From Microtetraspora sp. NBRC 13810 (GTDB lineage: Bacteria; Actinomycetota; Actinomycetes; Streptosporangiales; Streptosporangiaceae), in assembly GCF_030268685.1 (NCBI RefSeq), contig NZ_BSRQ01000002.1, positions 496,001 to 560,000 on the forward strand: a stretch of DNA of 64,000 nucleotides, written 5' to 3'. This document shows, piece by piece, positions 41,451 to 52,670 of this stretch. Below the pieces are notes generated by a model, which was given only the letters and a program-made list of their open reading frames with translations, was not told where the DNA came from and did not search any database. Each line of letters starts with the position of its first letter. Positions within the stretch are counted from its first letter, which is position 1. The position numbers and the translations under genes were made by a program.

Positions 41451-43454
41451 TCAGCCGCCGCCCGGCTCGTCCTTCGTGCAGGTGAGGTCGGTCTCCGGGC
41501 GGTAGACCGTGCGGATCGGGCGGTCGCGCTTCACCTCGGCGCCGTCCCGGTAGTAGACCCGGGTCACCTCGATGGTGAAGCCCTGCTGGCCGGTCATCGG
41601 GATGCAGTCCGGGCCGTCGTCGGTCTCCTTGGTGAAGTTCGTGAAGCTGTGCTTCTCGGAGGCGACGGCCTCGATCCGGTCGTAGCGCTTCGTGCTCCAG
41701 AAGGCCACCGTGATCGAGGTGTCCGTGTAGGACGTCTTGACGAGCACGCCGTACTTGGAATCGTTCTGCCACTGGAAGTCCGGCTGCGGGAAGGACACCG
41801 TGGACTCGCGGCCGGGGGGATAGCGGCTGATGTAGAACTCGTGCGCCGTGTGCTTGACGTCCTTGAGACCGCCGAAGAAGACCGCGTTGTACATCGTGGT
41901 GACGAACTGCGAGATCCCGCCGCCCACGTCGTCGACCAGGCGGCCGGCCACGATCTGCGGCGCCTCGACGAAACCGCGCGCCTTGTCCCGCTGGCCGACG
42001 ACGTCGTTGAGGGAGAAGGTCTCCCCCGGCTTCACGAGGTAGCCGTCGAGGATGTCGGCGATGGTGTGGATGTTCGTCACCCGCGGCGCGCAGCAGGGGT
42101 GCTGCGTGGTGAACGTGCTGATCTGCTCCTTGATGCCCATGGCGCGCACCTCGGCGTCGCCGACCCGCGGCTTCACCGTGGTGAGGCTCACCGGGATCGT
42201 CCGGCGGCTGCCGTCCTGGATGACCTTGACCACCGCCGCCGCCAGCTTCGTCGCGTCGACGCCCTGCCCGGCGCGGCCGGGGATCAGCTTGGGCCGGCCG
42301 CCCACGATGTCGTAGGTCGGCTCGACCGGCGCGATGGCGGGGTTGACGAGGTGCTTCTCCACCTCGGCCAGCGCCATCTTGGCGTTGAACACCGGGCGCA
42401 GCCTGCCCTGCGCGTCGGGGACGAAGCGCAGGTGGGCGGCGAGGGTCTCCCTGGGGAGCTGGACCCGCTTGGCGCCGGCGGTCAGCAGGATGGGGGCGGC
42501 CACGGCCCGGCGCGCCGTGGTGGTGGCCTCCTCGAAGGCGTCCGTCGTGGCCCGCGGCTTGAGCACGGTGACCGGCAGCGCGACCGGGTCGGTCGTCGTG
42601 AAGTAGGCGTCCTGGATGGCCTTGGCCGCGGCCTCCCGCTCCAGTTCCCTGCCGTCGCGCGGGGTGACGATCTCCGGCTGGATGCCCTTGAAGCGGATCT
42701 CGCCCTCGCGGATCGGGCGGTCGATCTCCTGGGCCAGCGCGTCGACGGCCTCGGCCAGCTTGGCCGAGTTGACCTCGATCCTGGGTTCCACCGGGGTGGT
42801 GCCGGTCAGCCCCCGCCACACCTGGACCGGGCTGGGGAAGCCGCTCGGCACCTGCTCGATCGTGCCCACGACGTCGAGCTCCAGCCCGGCCTCCTCGGGC
42901 ATCACGTCCTGCCGGATGCCCATCGCCTCGACCACGATCGGCGCCTTGCTGCGCTTGTCGAGCGTCTGCCTGAGCTTGTCGGCGGCCTGGGTGACGGTGA
43001 GCCCGCCGATGTCCACGCCGGCGACGGTGGTGCCGCGCAGCATCACGCCGGACATCGTGATCGCCGGGATCGCGTAGGCGAGGGCGAGGACGAGGACCAG
43101 GATCACGACCGTGACGAGGATCCTGCGGCCACCGCGGCGGCGGGGCCGCTCGTCGTCGGCTTCGAGCCGGTCCTGCCCGGGGTCTCCGCCGTCGGGGGGG
43201 CCGGGCACGACGGGCGGGTGGCGGCGCTCGGGCCTGCCCTCCATCACCCACGGCTCCGCGGGCGGCTGCACCGGCGGCAGTGCCGACGGGCCGCGACCGC
43301 CGCGCGGGGGCGGGCTCGGCTTGCCGAAGATGTCCGGGGAGACGCCCGGAGGGAGTTTCCTTCCGCCGGGTGTGCCCGGCCCTTCGGCGGCGGCCCTGGA
43401 CGCTCCCTTGATCCCTCGGGTCTTCGGCGGCGGCGCCGTGGAGAAGGGGTCCAT
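41451..43454 (-). CDS. VanW-family membrane-anchored peptidoglycan-associated protein
   Basis: 667 residues. A Pro-rich cytoplasmic segment (residues 1-110) is followed by one membrane helix (RRILVTVVILVLVLALAYAIP, about 113-135). Extracellular repeats follow (about 145-430) that look like two PG_binding_4 type units, then a VanW domain (about 435-600) with NIHTIADILDGYLVKPGETFSLNDVVGQRDKARGF, GGGISQFVTTMYNAVFFGGL and FQWQNDSKYGVLVKTSY. VanW is found in vancomycin resistance clusters and in general envelope proteins. Its biochemical role is unknown. The ATG at 43454 has GGAG 8 bases upstream. Confidence 0.87.
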   Translation of the reverse strand: MDPFSTAPPPKTRGIKGASRAAAEGPGTPGGRKLPPGVSPDIFGKPSPPPRGGRGPSALPPVQPPAEPWVMEGRPERRHPPVVPGPPDGGDPGQDRLEADDERPRRRGGRRILVTVVILVLVLALAYAIPAITMSGVMLRGTTVAGVDIGGLTVTQAADKLRQTLDKRSKAPIVVEAMGIRQDVMPEEAGLELDVVGTIEQVPSGFPSPVQVWRGLTGTTPVEPRIEVNSAKLAEAVDALAQEIDRPIREGEIRFKGIQPEIVTPRDGRELEREAAAKAIQDAYFTTTDPVALPVTVLKPRATTDAFEEATTTARRAVAAPILLTAGAKRVQLPRETLAAHLRFVPDAQGRLRPVFNAKMALAEVEKHLVNPAIAPVEPTYDIVGGRPKLIPGRAGQGVDATKLAAAVVKVIQDGSRRTIPVSLTTVKPRVGDAEVRAMGIKEQISTFTTQHPCCAPRVTNIHTIADILDGYLVKPGETFSLNDVVGQRDKARGFVEAPQIVAGRLVDDVGGGISQFVTTMYNAVFFGGLKDVKHTAHEFYISRYPPGRESTVSFPQPDFQWQNDSKYGVLVKTSYTDTSITVAFWSTKRYDRIEAVASEKHSFTNFTKETDDGPDCIPMTGQQGFTIEVTRVYYRDGAEVKRDRPIRTVYRPETDLTCTKDEPGGG

Positions 43455-43565
43455 CGGCGGCTCTCCGGCGTTCCGCACGCCTCCGTCCTCTCGCTATGTG
43501 GGCCTGGTCTCAGAGAAAGAACCCTAAGGCACAGGTGTCCTCATATGTCGTGGAATCAAACTTCA

Positions 43566-44237
43566 CTAACCCGTCCACTTGTAACGGTGTTCGGGTCGCC
43601 CCGCCGTACCGTACCTTGGGCGCAGCTCCGCGCGTCCGGAGACGCAGAGAAACTCAAGGTACCGGCGTGCGCTGACCCTGGAGAGCCCGGTGAGCGCGGC
43701 GGTCTCGGCGGCGGAGAGGTCGGTCCCGGTCTCCCGGAGGGTGTCCGCGACGAGTGTGCAGGTCGTGGCCGACAGCCCCTTGGGCAAGGCCGGAGCGCCG
43801 GTCCTGGCGCCGCCGAACAGCCGGTCCACCTCGTCCTGCCCGGCCTCGGGGCCGATCATGGTGAGCTGCCTGCGGGTGTCCGCGTACTGCTCCAGGCGCT
43901 CGGTCAGGGCGCTCGCCGGGAACGGCTTGATCAGGTAGTTGACCGCGCCGCCGCGCATCGCCGCGCGTACCGTGGACACCTCCCGGGCGGCCGTGATGAC
44001 CAGCACGTCCACCGGATGCGCCGCCCCGCGCAGCGCTTTCAGCACCTCCAGGCCCGACATGTCGGGCAGGTAGATGTCGAGGAGCACCAGGTCGGGCCGG
44101 TGCTCGGCGACCGCGGCGATCGCCGACTGCCCGGTGTGCGCGGTGGCCGCCACCGAGAACCCGGAGATCCTGGCCACGTATCCCGCATGGATCTTGGCCA
44201 CCATGAAGTCGTCGTCCACCACGAGCACGCGGATCAT
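43566..44237 (-). CDS. CitB/DcuR-type response regulator
   Basis: 223 residues. The receiver domain is at 1-120 with Asp pair D8-D9 (VLVVDDDFM), phosphoacceptor Asp near residue 54 (DLVLLDIYLPDMSG) and Lys in NYLIKPF. A C-terminal HTH (about 160-220; LSAAETAALTGLSRVSARRYLEFL) follows, the pattern of the CitB/DcuR/DpiA group. It is coupled to the kinase (overlap ATGA). In this family it activates uptake of citrate or C4-dicarboxylates. The tricarboxylate transporter genes are just across the divergent region, so they are the probable target. Confidence 0.93.
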   Translation of the reverse strand: MIRVLVVDDDFMVAKIHAGYVARISGFSVAATAHTGQSAIAAVAEHRPDLVLLDIYLPDMSGLEVLKALRGAAHPVDVLVITAAREVSTVRAAMRGGAVNYLIKPFPASALTERLEQYADTRRQLTMIGPEAGQDEVDRLFGGARTGAPALPKGLSATTCTLVADTLRETGTDLSAAETAALTGLSRVSARRYLEFLCVSGRAELRPRYGTAGRPEHRYKWTG

Positions 44238-45898
44238 CGCACAGCCTCCATCCCGGTCCTCCTGGCGCCGTCGGCCGTGCAGGGAAGCCACGCGGTGAAC
44301 ACCGCGCCGTCCTCGTTGTGGACGCCGACCCAGCCACCGCGCCGTACGCAGGTCTGCCGGGTCAGCGCGAGGCCGAGCCCGCGCGGCCCGGCCTGGGACG
44401 CCTTGGTGGTGTAACCGTCGCGGAACACCTCCTCGGCGAGCTCGGGCGTGACGCCGGGGCCGGAGTCCCGCACCCGCACGTGCAGCCCCTCGGCGTCGGC
44501 GCGGACCGTGACCTCCACCGTGCCGCCGGTGCCCTCCAGCACGTCCAGCGCGTTGGCCACCAGGTTGCCGACGACCAGCACGGCGTCGTGCGGGTCGCCC
44601 AGCTCCCCCTCGGCCACCTCCGAGTCGGCGGAGACGACCAGCGAGGCCCCGCGCTCGGCCGCCTCCGCCGACTTGGCGAGCAGCAGCGCGGCGAGCGTCG
44701 GATCCGCCACCCGTTCCCTGATGACCGAGGCGTGCTCGGTGTACGCCTGGGTGGTCTGGGTGATGTAGCGGACGGCCGCCTCGTGCTCGCCGAGTTCCAG
44801 CAGGCCGACCACGGTGTGCATCCGGTTGGCGAACTCGTGCGCCTGGGCGCGCAGCGCGTCGGTGGTGCTGCTGGCCCGGTCCAGCTCGTGCGCCAGCCGT
44901 ACCAGCTCGGTGCGGTCGCGCAGGGTGACCACCCAGCCGCGGTGCTGGCCGCGGACCGCCACCGGCGTGCGGTTGAGCACCACGACGCGGGCGGCGTGCA
45001 GCACGATCCGGTCCTCCCCCGGGTCGTCGCCGCCGAGCACGTCGCGGACCCGGTCCGACAGCGGGATCTCCGCGAGCGAACGGCCGATCGGGTCCCCGGA
45101 CAGCCCGAGCAGGTCCCGCGCGGCGTCGTTGACCAGCGTGACCCGGCCGGCGAGGTCGAGGGCGAGCACCCCCTCCTTGACGCCGTGCAGCACGCCCTCG
45201 CGCTGCTCCAGTAAGGCCGCGATCTCCGCGGGTTCCAGCCCGAACGTCTGCCGCCGCACCCGCCGCGCGATCAGCGCCGCCGCCAGCGAGCCCGCCACCA
45301 GCACGGCGAGCACGGTCCAGAACAGCGGCGGGAGCGCGGCCCCGAGCTGGTCGGCCACGGTCTTCTCCAGCACGCCGACCGAGGTGAGGCCGATGACCTG
45401 GCCGCTCGCGTCCCGGATCGGCGCCTTGCCGCGCACCGAACGGCCGAGCGTGCCGGTCTCGATGCCGGTCCACGGCTTCCCGGTGGTGAGCACGAGGGAG
45501 CCGTCGGTGGACAGCCGCTGCCCGATCAGCGACCTGTTCGGGTGGGCGTACCTGATCTGGTCGGTGTTGGCGATGACCACGTAGTCCGCGCCGGTGGCGC
45601 GCTGCACGCCCGCCGCGATCGGCTGGAGCACCAGCTCGGGCCGGGCCGTCTCGAACGCCGCCCGCACCTCGGGCAGCCCGGCGACCGACTCGGCGATGGC
45701 CAGCGCACGCTCCTGGTACTGGTCGTCGAGCTGGACGCGGGTGTGCTGCGCCCACACCAGGGCCGTGCCCCCCACGGCGAGGAAGACGATGACCACCTGC
45801 ATCACGAACAGCTGGGTGCCCAAAGAGGCGTTGAGAAGGCGTCGCACAGCTCCTCCAAGCGAAACCACCCAGGTCAGAGCCTTGAGCCGGGATCTCAT
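44234..45898 (-). CDS. CitA/DcuS-type sensor histidine kinase
   Basis: 554 residues. A first membrane helix (about 28-50) and a second (about 188-210) enclose an extracytoplasmic PAS-like (PASp) domain (52-186) with LPEVRAAFE, YVVIANTDQIRYAHPNRSLIGQ and TGLTSVGVL, the citrate-binding type. A cytoplasmic PAS follows (215-310). The phosphoacceptor His is in ALRAQAHEFANRMHTVVGLLELG near residue 350, the typical CitA/DcuS motif H-E-F-N. The HATPase N box (VVGNLVANALDVLEG) and G boxes (DSGPGV, RGLGLAL) are intact. It senses citrate or a related acid. First gene of the kinase-regulator pair. Confidence 0.93.
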   Translation of the reverse strand: MRSRLKALTWVVSLGGAVRRLLNASLGTQLFVMQVVIVFLAVGGTALVWAQHTRVQLDDQYQERALAIAESVAGLPEVRAAFETARPELVLQPIAAGVQRATGADYVVIANTDQIRYAHPNRSLIGQRLSTDGSLVLTTGKPWTGIETGTLGRSVRGKAPIRDASGQVIGLTSVGVLEKTVADQLGAALPPLFWTVLAVLVAGSLAAALIARRVRRQTFGLEPAEIAALLEQREGVLHGVKEGVLALDLAGRVTLVNDAARDLLGLSGDPIGRSLAEIPLSDRVRDVLGGDDPGEDRIVLHAARVVVLNRTPVAVRGQHRGWVVTLRDRTELVRLAHELDRASSTTDALRAQAHEFANRMHTVVGLLELGEHEAAVRYITQTTQAYTEHASVIRERVADPTLAALLLAKSAEAAERGASLVVSADSEVAEGELGDPHDAVLVVGNLVANALDVLEGTGGTVEVTVRADAEGLHVRVRDSGPGVTPELAEEVFRDGYTTKASQAGPRGLGLALTRQTCVRRGGWVGVHNEDGAVFTAWLPCTADGARRTGMEAVR

Positions 45899-46041
45899 GA
45901 AAGCAGTGGAAGGTAACGGCGGGGTCGCGGGTGACTGTGACCAATACCACCATTACGACGGCAATCACATAAAGCGTTGCCCCTGTGACTCGCGGCGCAC
46001 AGGCTCCTCACAACGCCGAACTATCGCAGTTGGAGTGACCC
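45899..46041. promoter_or_regulatory. Divergent control region between citAB-type genes and tctCBA
   Basis: 143 bases between divergent genes. The left part is AT-rich (CCAATACCACCATTACGACG, AATCACATAAAG) compared with flanking genes and must hold promoters for both directions. No confident operator is resolved. Confidence 0.4.
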
Positions 46042-47013
46042 ATGCGCCTTCCCAGACTCGCCGCCGCCCTGGCGCTCGCGGCCGTGACCCTCACCGCCTG
46101 CGGCTCCGGCTCCGCCTCCGGAGGCGGCACGTCCGCCCTCCGCATCATGGCCCCCGCCGCGCCCGGCGGCGGCTGGGACCAGACCTCCCGTACGGCGGAG
46201 CAGGCCATCAAGCAGGCCGACCCGGCCCGGCGGGTGGAGGTGTTCAACGTTCCCGGCGCCGGCGGCACCATCGGCCTGGCCCAGCTCGCCGGTGAGAAGG
46301 GCAACGGCAACCTGCTGATGACGATGGGCCTGGTCATGGTGGGCGCCATCGAGCAGAACCGGTCGAAGGTGACGCTGGCCGACACCACGCCGATCGCCAA
46401 GCTGACCGAGGACTACGAGGTGATCGTGGTCCCCGCCGAGTCGCCGAACAAGACGATGGCCGACCTGGTGAACGCCTGGAAGGCCGACCCGGCCAAGGTC
46501 GCGATCGCCGGCGGTTCCGCGGGCGGCACCGACCACATCGTGGCCGGGCTGACCGCCAAGGCGGCCGGCATCGACCCCAAGCAGGTCAACTACATCGCCC
46601 ACTCCGGCGGCGGCGAGATGCTCAACTCGCTGCTCGGCAACAAGGTCGCGGCCGGCATCTCCGGCATCAGCGAGGTCGCCGAGCACATCACCTCCGGCAA
46701 GCTGCGCGCGCTCGCGGTGACCTCCCCCGCGCGGCTGGACGCCGTGGACGCGCCGACGCTCAAGGAGAGCGGCCTTGACGTCGAGGTGGCCAACTGGCGC
46801 GGCCTGGTCGCACCGGCCGGGGTGAGCGAGGCCGACCAGAAGGCCCTCACCGACCTGGTCACCAAGATGCACGCCTCCCAGACGTGGCAGGACGCGATCA
46901 AGAAGAACGGCTGGGTGGACTCGTTCCAGACCGGCAAGCCGTTCGCCGACTACGTGGCCGCCGAGCAGACCCGGGTCAAGGCCATCATCTCCGAAATGGG
47001 CCTCGTCTCCTGA
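46042..47013 (+). CDS. tctC: Tripartite tricarboxylate transporter substrate-binding lipoprotein
   Basis: 323 residues. The signal peptide ends in the lipobox LTACG near residue 20, so it is anchored outside the membrane. The TctC (Bug) fold is clear: [65 protein letters not shown] and [17 protein letters not shown]. It captures citrate or another carboxylate and delivers it to TctAB. The stop overlaps the tctB start by one base. The neighbouring kinase/regulator pair is expected to induce it. Confidence 0.93.
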   Translation: MRLPRLAAALALAAVTLTACGSGSASGGGTSALRIMAPAAPGGGWDQTSRTAEQAIKQADPARRVEVFNVPGAGGTIGLAQLAGEKGNGNLLMTMGLVMVGAIEQNRSKVTLADTTPIAKLTEDYEVIVVPAESPNKTMADLVNAWKADPAKVAIAGGSAGGTDHIVAGLTAKAAGIDPKQVNYIAHSGGGEMLNSLLGNKVAAGISGISEVAEHITSGKLRALAVTSPARLDAVDAPTLKESGLDVEVANWRGLVAPAGVSEADQKALTDLVTKMHASQTWQDAIKKNGWVDSFQTGKPFADYVAAEQTRVKAIISEMGLVS

Positions 47014-47525
47014 TGTCCGACACCATCCCGCCGCGGGACCGGCACTGGTACCGGCGAGGCGAACTCGTCCTCGCGGGCGTCGTGCTCGCGCTGGGCGCCT
47101 TCGTGATCGCCGGCACCGCCGACGTCACCGCCGCCGCCTCGACCCTGGGACTCGGCCCCCGGTTCTTCCCCATCATCGTCGGCTCGGCCATGCTGCTCAT
47201 CGGCGTCTTCTACGCGATCGACGTCCTGCGCGGCGGCCGGGGCGACCCGGAGCAGAGCGAGGACGTGGACAGCGAGACCCCCGCCGACCTGCGCTCGGTG
47301 CTCCTGGTCAGCGTGATCTTCCTGGCGTTCGCCTTCACCCTGGACTTCCTGGGCTGGATCATCGCCGGGGCGCTGCTGTTCTTCGGCCTGTCGGTCACGC
47401 TCGGCGCCCGGCAGCCGCTGCGCGCCGGACTGATCGCCGTCGTGCTGTCCGTCGCCACCTACCTCGCCTTCGTCAAGGGTCTCGGCGTCACGCTGCCGGG
47501 CGGGCTGCTGGCCGGGGTGATCTGA
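47013..47525 (+). CDS. tctB: Tripartite tricarboxylate transporter, small membrane subunit
   Basis: 170 residues with four to five hydrophobic helices (about 18-35, 50-70, 95-115, 118-135 and 145-165) and the TctB signature LGPRFFPIIVGSAMLLIGVFYAID. It is the small permease subunit of the TTT system. The ATG overlaps the tctC stop and the stop is one base before the tctA GTG. Confidence 0.92.
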   Translation: MSDTIPPRDRHWYRRGELVLAGVVLALGAFVIAGTADVTAAASTLGLGPRFFPIIVGSAMLLIGVFYAIDVLRGGRGDPEQSEDVDSETPADLRSVLLVSVIFLAFAFTLDFLGWIIAGALLFFGLSVTLGARQPLRAGLIAVVLSVATYLAFVKGLGVTLPGGLLAGVI

Positions 47526-49028
<1,503 letters not shown>

Positions 49029-49070
49029 CGCCCGCGGCGGATCACCGACGACGCGGATCACCGACGGAGA

Positions 49071-49096
49071 GGCCAGGCCCCGCCCGGGGCCTGGCC
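49071..49096. terminator. Terminator between tctA and gatB (convergent)
   Basis: A perfect 11-bp stem GGCCAGGCCCC with 49086-49096 around GCCC. Just before it the sequence GCGGATCACCGACG occurs twice in tandem (49036 and 49053 regions). Confidence 0.7.
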
Positions 49097-49117
49097 CTCG
49101 TCCAGTCAGTCGCGGAT

Positions 49118-50623
49118 CTACTCGGTGACGCCGAGCTTCTCCAGGATGAGCTGGCGGGCCCGGCCCGCGTCGGCCTTGCCGCGGCTGGCCTTCATGACCC
49201 CGCCGACCAGGGCGCCGGCCGCGGCGACCTTGCCGCTGCGCACCTTGTCCGCCGCGTCGGCGTTGTCCAGGATGACCTGGTCGATGATCGAGGACAGCTC
49301 GCCCTCGTCGTTCACGATCTGCAGGCCCCTGGCGGACACCACGTCGTCCGGGGTGCCCTCGCCGGCCAGCACGCCTTCCAGCACCTGGCGGGCGAGCTTG
49401 TCGTTCAGCGCCCCGCCGGCCACCATGGCGGTCACCCTGGCCACCTGGTCCGGGGTGATCGGCAGGTCGGCGAGCGCCGTACCGGACTCGTTGGCCCGGC
49501 GGGCCAGCTCGCCCATCCACCACTTGCGCGCGTCCGCGGGCGGCGCGCCGGCGGCGATCGTGGCCTCCACCAGGCCGATCGCGTCGATGTTGTGCATCGC
49601 GGCCATGTCGAGGTCGGAGACGCCCCACTCGTTCTGGAGCCGCTTGCGGCGGACCGACGGCAGCTCGGGCAGCTCGGCCCTCAGCGACTCGACCCACTCT
49701 GCCGCGGGCGCGATCGGCACCAGGTCGGGCTCGGGGAAGTAGCGGTAGTCCTGCGCCTCCTCCTTCGAGCGGCCCGACGTGGTGGCGCCGGTGTCCTCGT
49801 GGAAGTGCCGGGTCTCCTGCACGATGCGGCCGCCGTCGGCCAGCACCGCGGCCTGCCGCTCGATCTCGAACCGCACCGCCCGCTCGACCGAGCGCAGCGA
49901 GTTGACGTTCTTCGTCTCGGTACGGGTGCCCCACTCCGCCGAGCCGCGCGGCATCAGCGACACGTTCACGTCGGAGCGCATGGAGCCCTCCTCCATGCGC
50001 ACGTCGGAGACGCCGAGGGCGCGGACCAGCTCGCGCAGCTCCGTCACGTAGGCCTTGGCGACCTCGGGGGCCATCCGGTCGGTGCCCTCGATCGGCTTGG
50101 TCACGATCTCCACGAGGGGGATCCCGGCCCGGTTGTAGTCGACGATCGAGTGGTCGGCGCCGTGGATGCGGCCGGTGGCGCCGCCCACGTGGGTCGACTT
50201 GCCGGTGTCCTCCTCCAGGTGCACCCGCTCGATGCCGACCCGGATGGTCCGGCCCTCCACCTCGATGTCGAGGTGGCCGTCGAAGCAGAGCGGCTCGTCG
50301 TACTGGCTGATCTGGTAGTTCTTCGGCATGTCCGGATAGAAGTAGTTCTTCCGGGCGAACCTGCACCAGGAGGCGATCGAGCAGTTCAGCGCGAGGCCGA
50401 TCTTGATCGTCGACTCGATCGCCTGCGCGTTGGCCGTCGGCAGCGAGCCGGGCAGCGCCAGGCAGACCGGGCACACCTGGGTGTTCGGCGCCGCGCCGAA
50501 CGCGGTCGGGCACCCGCAGAACATCTTCGACGCCGTGCCCAGCTCGACGTGCGTCTCCAGGCCGAGCACCGGCTCGAAGCGCTCCAGCGCCTCGTCATAG
50601 GGCATGAGCGTTTCCGTGCTCAC
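49118..50623 (-). CDS. gatB: Asp-tRNA(Asn)/Glu-tRNA(Gln) amidotransferase subunit B
   Basis: 501 residues. It binds misacylated tRNA and carries the kinase/transamidase site. The N-terminal cradle has [32 protein letters not shown] and [22 protein letters not shown] with the zinc Cys residues (CGC, CPVC). The helical and YqeY-like tail domains end [17 protein letters not shown]. The GTG at 50623 is preferred; it overlaps the stop of a 28-codon ORF as a 4-base GTGA coupling. Acts with GatA and GatC. Confidence 0.96.
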   Translation of the reverse strand: MSTETLMPYDEALERFEPVLGLETHVELGTASKMFCGCPTAFGAAPNTQVCPVCLALPGSLPTANAQAIESTIKIGLALNCSIASWCRFARKNYFYPDMPKNYQISQYDEPLCFDGHLDIEVEGRTIRVGIERVHLEEDTGKSTHVGGATGRIHGADHSIVDYNRAGIPLVEIVTKPIEGTDRMAPEVAKAYVTELRELVRALGVSDVRMEEGSMRSDVNVSLMPRGSAEWGTRTETKNVNSLRSVERAVRFEIERQAAVLADGGRIVQETRHFHEDTGATTSGRSKEEAQDYRYFPEPDLVPIAPAAEWVESLRAELPELPSVRRKRLQNEWGVSDLDMAAMHNIDAIGLVEATIAAGAPPADARKWWMGELARRANESGTALADLPITPDQVARVTAMVAGGALNDKLARQVLEGVLAGEGTPDDVVSARGLQIVNDEGELSSIIDQVILDNADAADKVRSGKVAAAGALVGGVMKASRGKADAGRARQLILEKLGVTE

Positions 50624-50706
50624 AGGTCACCACGTCCCTTCAAAGCATCCTGCGCCGTGCGGGCGGGAGCCGCGGCCGCGAGGTCGATCACGATCCGAGT
50701 CGTCAT
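50620..50706 (-). CDS. 28-residue ORF between gatA and gatB
   Basis: ATG 50706 to TGA 50620 encodes a 28-residue peptide starting [20 protein letters not shown] and ending KGRGDL. It has a strong GAGAGGGGG ribosome site 5-8 bases upstream and its stop overlaps the gatB GTG by 4 bases. It fills the gatA-gatB gap (14 bases after the gatA stop). Its codons follow local bias. I do not recognise the family. It may be a small accessory peptide or a coupling ORF that sets gatB translation. Confidence 0.55.
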   Translation of the reverse strand: MTTRIVIDLAAAAPARTAQDALKGRGDL

Positions 50707-50720
50707 GCCGTCCCCCTCTC

Positions 50721-52211
50721 CTACAGGGCCGGGGCCTTGGACAGCAGCGGGCCGCCCCAGCGGTTCTCCAGGGCCCTCTCCACGGCGGCGCCGACCCGGT
50801 AGCAGCGGTCGTCGCCGAGCACCGGGGCCATGATCTGCAGGCCGACCGGCAGCCCGTCCTCGTCGGCGAGGCCGCACGGGACCGAGATCGCGGCGTTGCC
50901 CGCCAGGTTGGCCGGGATCGTGCACAGGTCGGCGAGGTACATCGCCATCGGGTCGTCCGCGCGCTCGCCGATCGGGAACGCCGTGGTCGGCGTGGTCGGC
51001 GAGATCAGCACGTCCACCTGGTGGAAGGCGGCCTCGAAGTCGCGCGCGATGAGCGTGCGCACCTTCTGGGCCTGGCCGTAGTAGGCGTCGTAGTAGCCGC
51101 TGGACAGCGCGTAGGTGCCGAGCATGATCCGGCGCTTCACCTCGGGGCCGAAGCCGGCCGCCCGGGTCAGGGCCATGACCTCCTCGGCGCTGCGGGTGCC
51201 GTCGTCGCCGACGCGCAGGCCGTACCGCATCGCGTCGAAGCGCGCCAGGTTGGAGGAGCACTCCGACGGCGCGATCAGGTAGTAAGCCGGCAGCGCCGTG
51301 GTGAAGCTCGGGCAGGAGACCTCGACGACCTTGGCGCCGAGCGACTCCAGCAGCTCCACGGAGTCCCGGAAGCGGGCCAGCACGCCCGGCTGGTAGCCGT
51401 CGCCGGCGAACTCCTTGACCACGCCGACGCGCAGCCCCGCCACGTCGCCGTGCCTGGCCGCCTCGACGACCCCGGGCACCGGCGCGTCGATCGAGGTGGA
51501 GTCGAGCGGGTCGTGCCCGGAGAACGCCTCGTGCAGCAGCGCGGCGTCCAGCACGTTGCGCGCGAACGGCCCCGGCGTGTCCAGCGAGGACGCGAAGGCG
51601 ATCACCCCGTACCGCGAGGAACCGCCGTAGGTCGGCTTCATCCCGACGATGCCGGTCACCGCGGCGGGCTGCCGGATGGAGCCGCCGGTGTCGGTACCGG
51701 TGGACAGCGGCACCGTGTAACCGGCCACCGCCGCGCTGGAGCCGCCGGACGAACCGCCCGGGATCCTGCCGAGGTCCCACGGGTTGCGCGTCACGCCGTA
51801 CGCGGAGTTCTCGGTCGAGGAGCCCATCGCGAACTCGTCGAGGTTGGTCTTGCCGAGGATCACCAGCCCGGCCTCGCGCAGCCGGCCCGTCACCGTCGCG
51901 TCGTACGGCGGGCGCCAGCCCTCGAGAATCTTGGACCCGGCCGTGGTCGGCATGTCCACCGTGGTGAACACGTCCTTGTGCGCGATCGGGACACCCGCCA
52001 GCGGGCCCAGCTCCTCGCCCGCGGCGCGCCTGGCGTCGATCGCCCGCGCCTGCTCCAGCGCCGACTCGTCGCCGACGTGCAGGAAGGCGTGCAGCTTGCC
52101 GTCGACCTCGGCGATCCGGTCCAGATGGGCCTGGGTCACCTCGACGGCGGACACCTCACCGGCCGCCATCAGCGCGGACAGCTCGGCGGCGGTCTTGTGG
52201 ATCAGGCTCAT
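50721..52211 (-). CDS. gatA: Asp-tRNA(Asn)/Glu-tRNA(Gln) amidotransferase subunit A
   Basis: 496 residues, amidase-signature glutaminase that provides ammonia for transamidation. The Ser-cisSer-Lys triad is clear: Lys in [10 protein letters not shown] near residue 76, and the two Ser in [34 protein letters not shown] near 150-175. The ATG start overlaps the gatC stop by 4 bases. Runs gatC-gatA-small ORF-gatB as one operon. Confidence 0.97.
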   Translation of the reverse strand: MSLIHKTAAELSALMAAGEVSAVEVTQAHLDRIAEVDGKLHAFLHVGDESALEQARAIDARRAAGEELGPLAGVPIAHKDVFTTVDMPTTAGSKILEGWRPPYDATVTGRLREAGLVILGKTNLDEFAMGSSTENSAYGVTRNPWDLGRIPGGSSGGSSAAVAGYTVPLSTGTDTGGSIRQPAAVTGIVGMKPTYGGSSRYGVIAFASSLDTPGPFARNVLDAALLHEAFSGHDPLDSTSIDAPVPGVVEAARHGDVAGLRVGVVKEFAGDGYQPGVLARFRDSVELLESLGAKVVEVSCPSFTTALPAYYLIAPSECSSNLARFDAMRYGLRVGDDGTRSAEEVMALTRAAGFGPEVKRRIMLGTYALSSGYYDAYYGQAQKVRTLIARDFEAAFHQVDVLISPTTPTTAFPIGERADDPMAMYLADLCTIPANLAGNAAISVPCGLADEDGLPVGLQIMAPVLGDDRCYRVGAAVERALENRWGGPLLSKAPAL

Positions 52212-52507
52212 GCTTCCTCCCCGAGGATGCGCGGGACCCGGAACCGGTCGTCCTCGACGGCGGGGGCGCCGGAGAGCGCCTGTTCCGGAGTGAGACCGGG
52301 GCGCGCCTGGTCCTGGCGGAAGACGTTGGTGAGCGGCAGCGCGTGCGACGAAGGCGGGACATCCTCAGCGGCGACCTCGGCCACCCGCGCCACGGCTCCG
52401 ATGATCACATCGAGCTGGGTGGCGTAGTGGTCGAGCTCTTCATCGGACAGCGCAAGCCTGGACAACCGGGCCAGGTGAGCGACCTCGTCGCGGGTTATGG
52501 CGGACAT
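52208..52507 (-). CDS. gatC: Asp-tRNA(Asn)/Glu-tRNA(Gln) amidotransferase subunit C
   Basis: 99 residues, the small subunit that wraps GatA and stabilises it against GatB. It begins [42 protein letters not shown], which is the family N-terminal helix, and has the C-terminal [27 protein letters not shown] 52507 is the accepted start. A further 8 codons upstream are open. The gene heads the gat operon. Confidence 0.95.
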   Translation of the reverse strand: MSAITRDEVAHLARLSRLALSDEELDHYATQLDVIIGAVARVAEVAAEDVPPSSHALPLTNVFRQDQARPGLTPEQALSGAPAVEDDRFRVPRILGEEA

Positions 52508-52670
52508 GAGTCGTTGAACCCGTTTCATCAATGGCGATGGGACACTGTCATCCTAGGGCGCGCTCCCCGCCCTTTCCGAACGCATAACGGCACGCCCGGC
52601 CGCGGCGGGCATCCGCCGCCGGTTCACCGCCGTGTCCACCGCCCTGCCCGCCGTCGTGGTCACGCCGGGT

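Noticed and set aside
41403-44414. A 1003-codon open frame on the plus strand across the VanW and regulator genes
   Set aside because: It is antisense to the VanW and response regulator genes, low-complexity and without homology.
43566-45968. One long open frame that appears to fuse a kinase-region sequence to the response regulator
   Set aside because: The first two thirds is the wrong frame of the kinase gene. The true kinase reading frame ends with a 4-base overlap and the regulator starts at 44237, so there is no fusion.
50604-52427. A plus-strand frame of 607 codons across gatA and its neighbours
   Set aside because: It is antisense to the clear GatA protein and contains only low-complexity sequence.
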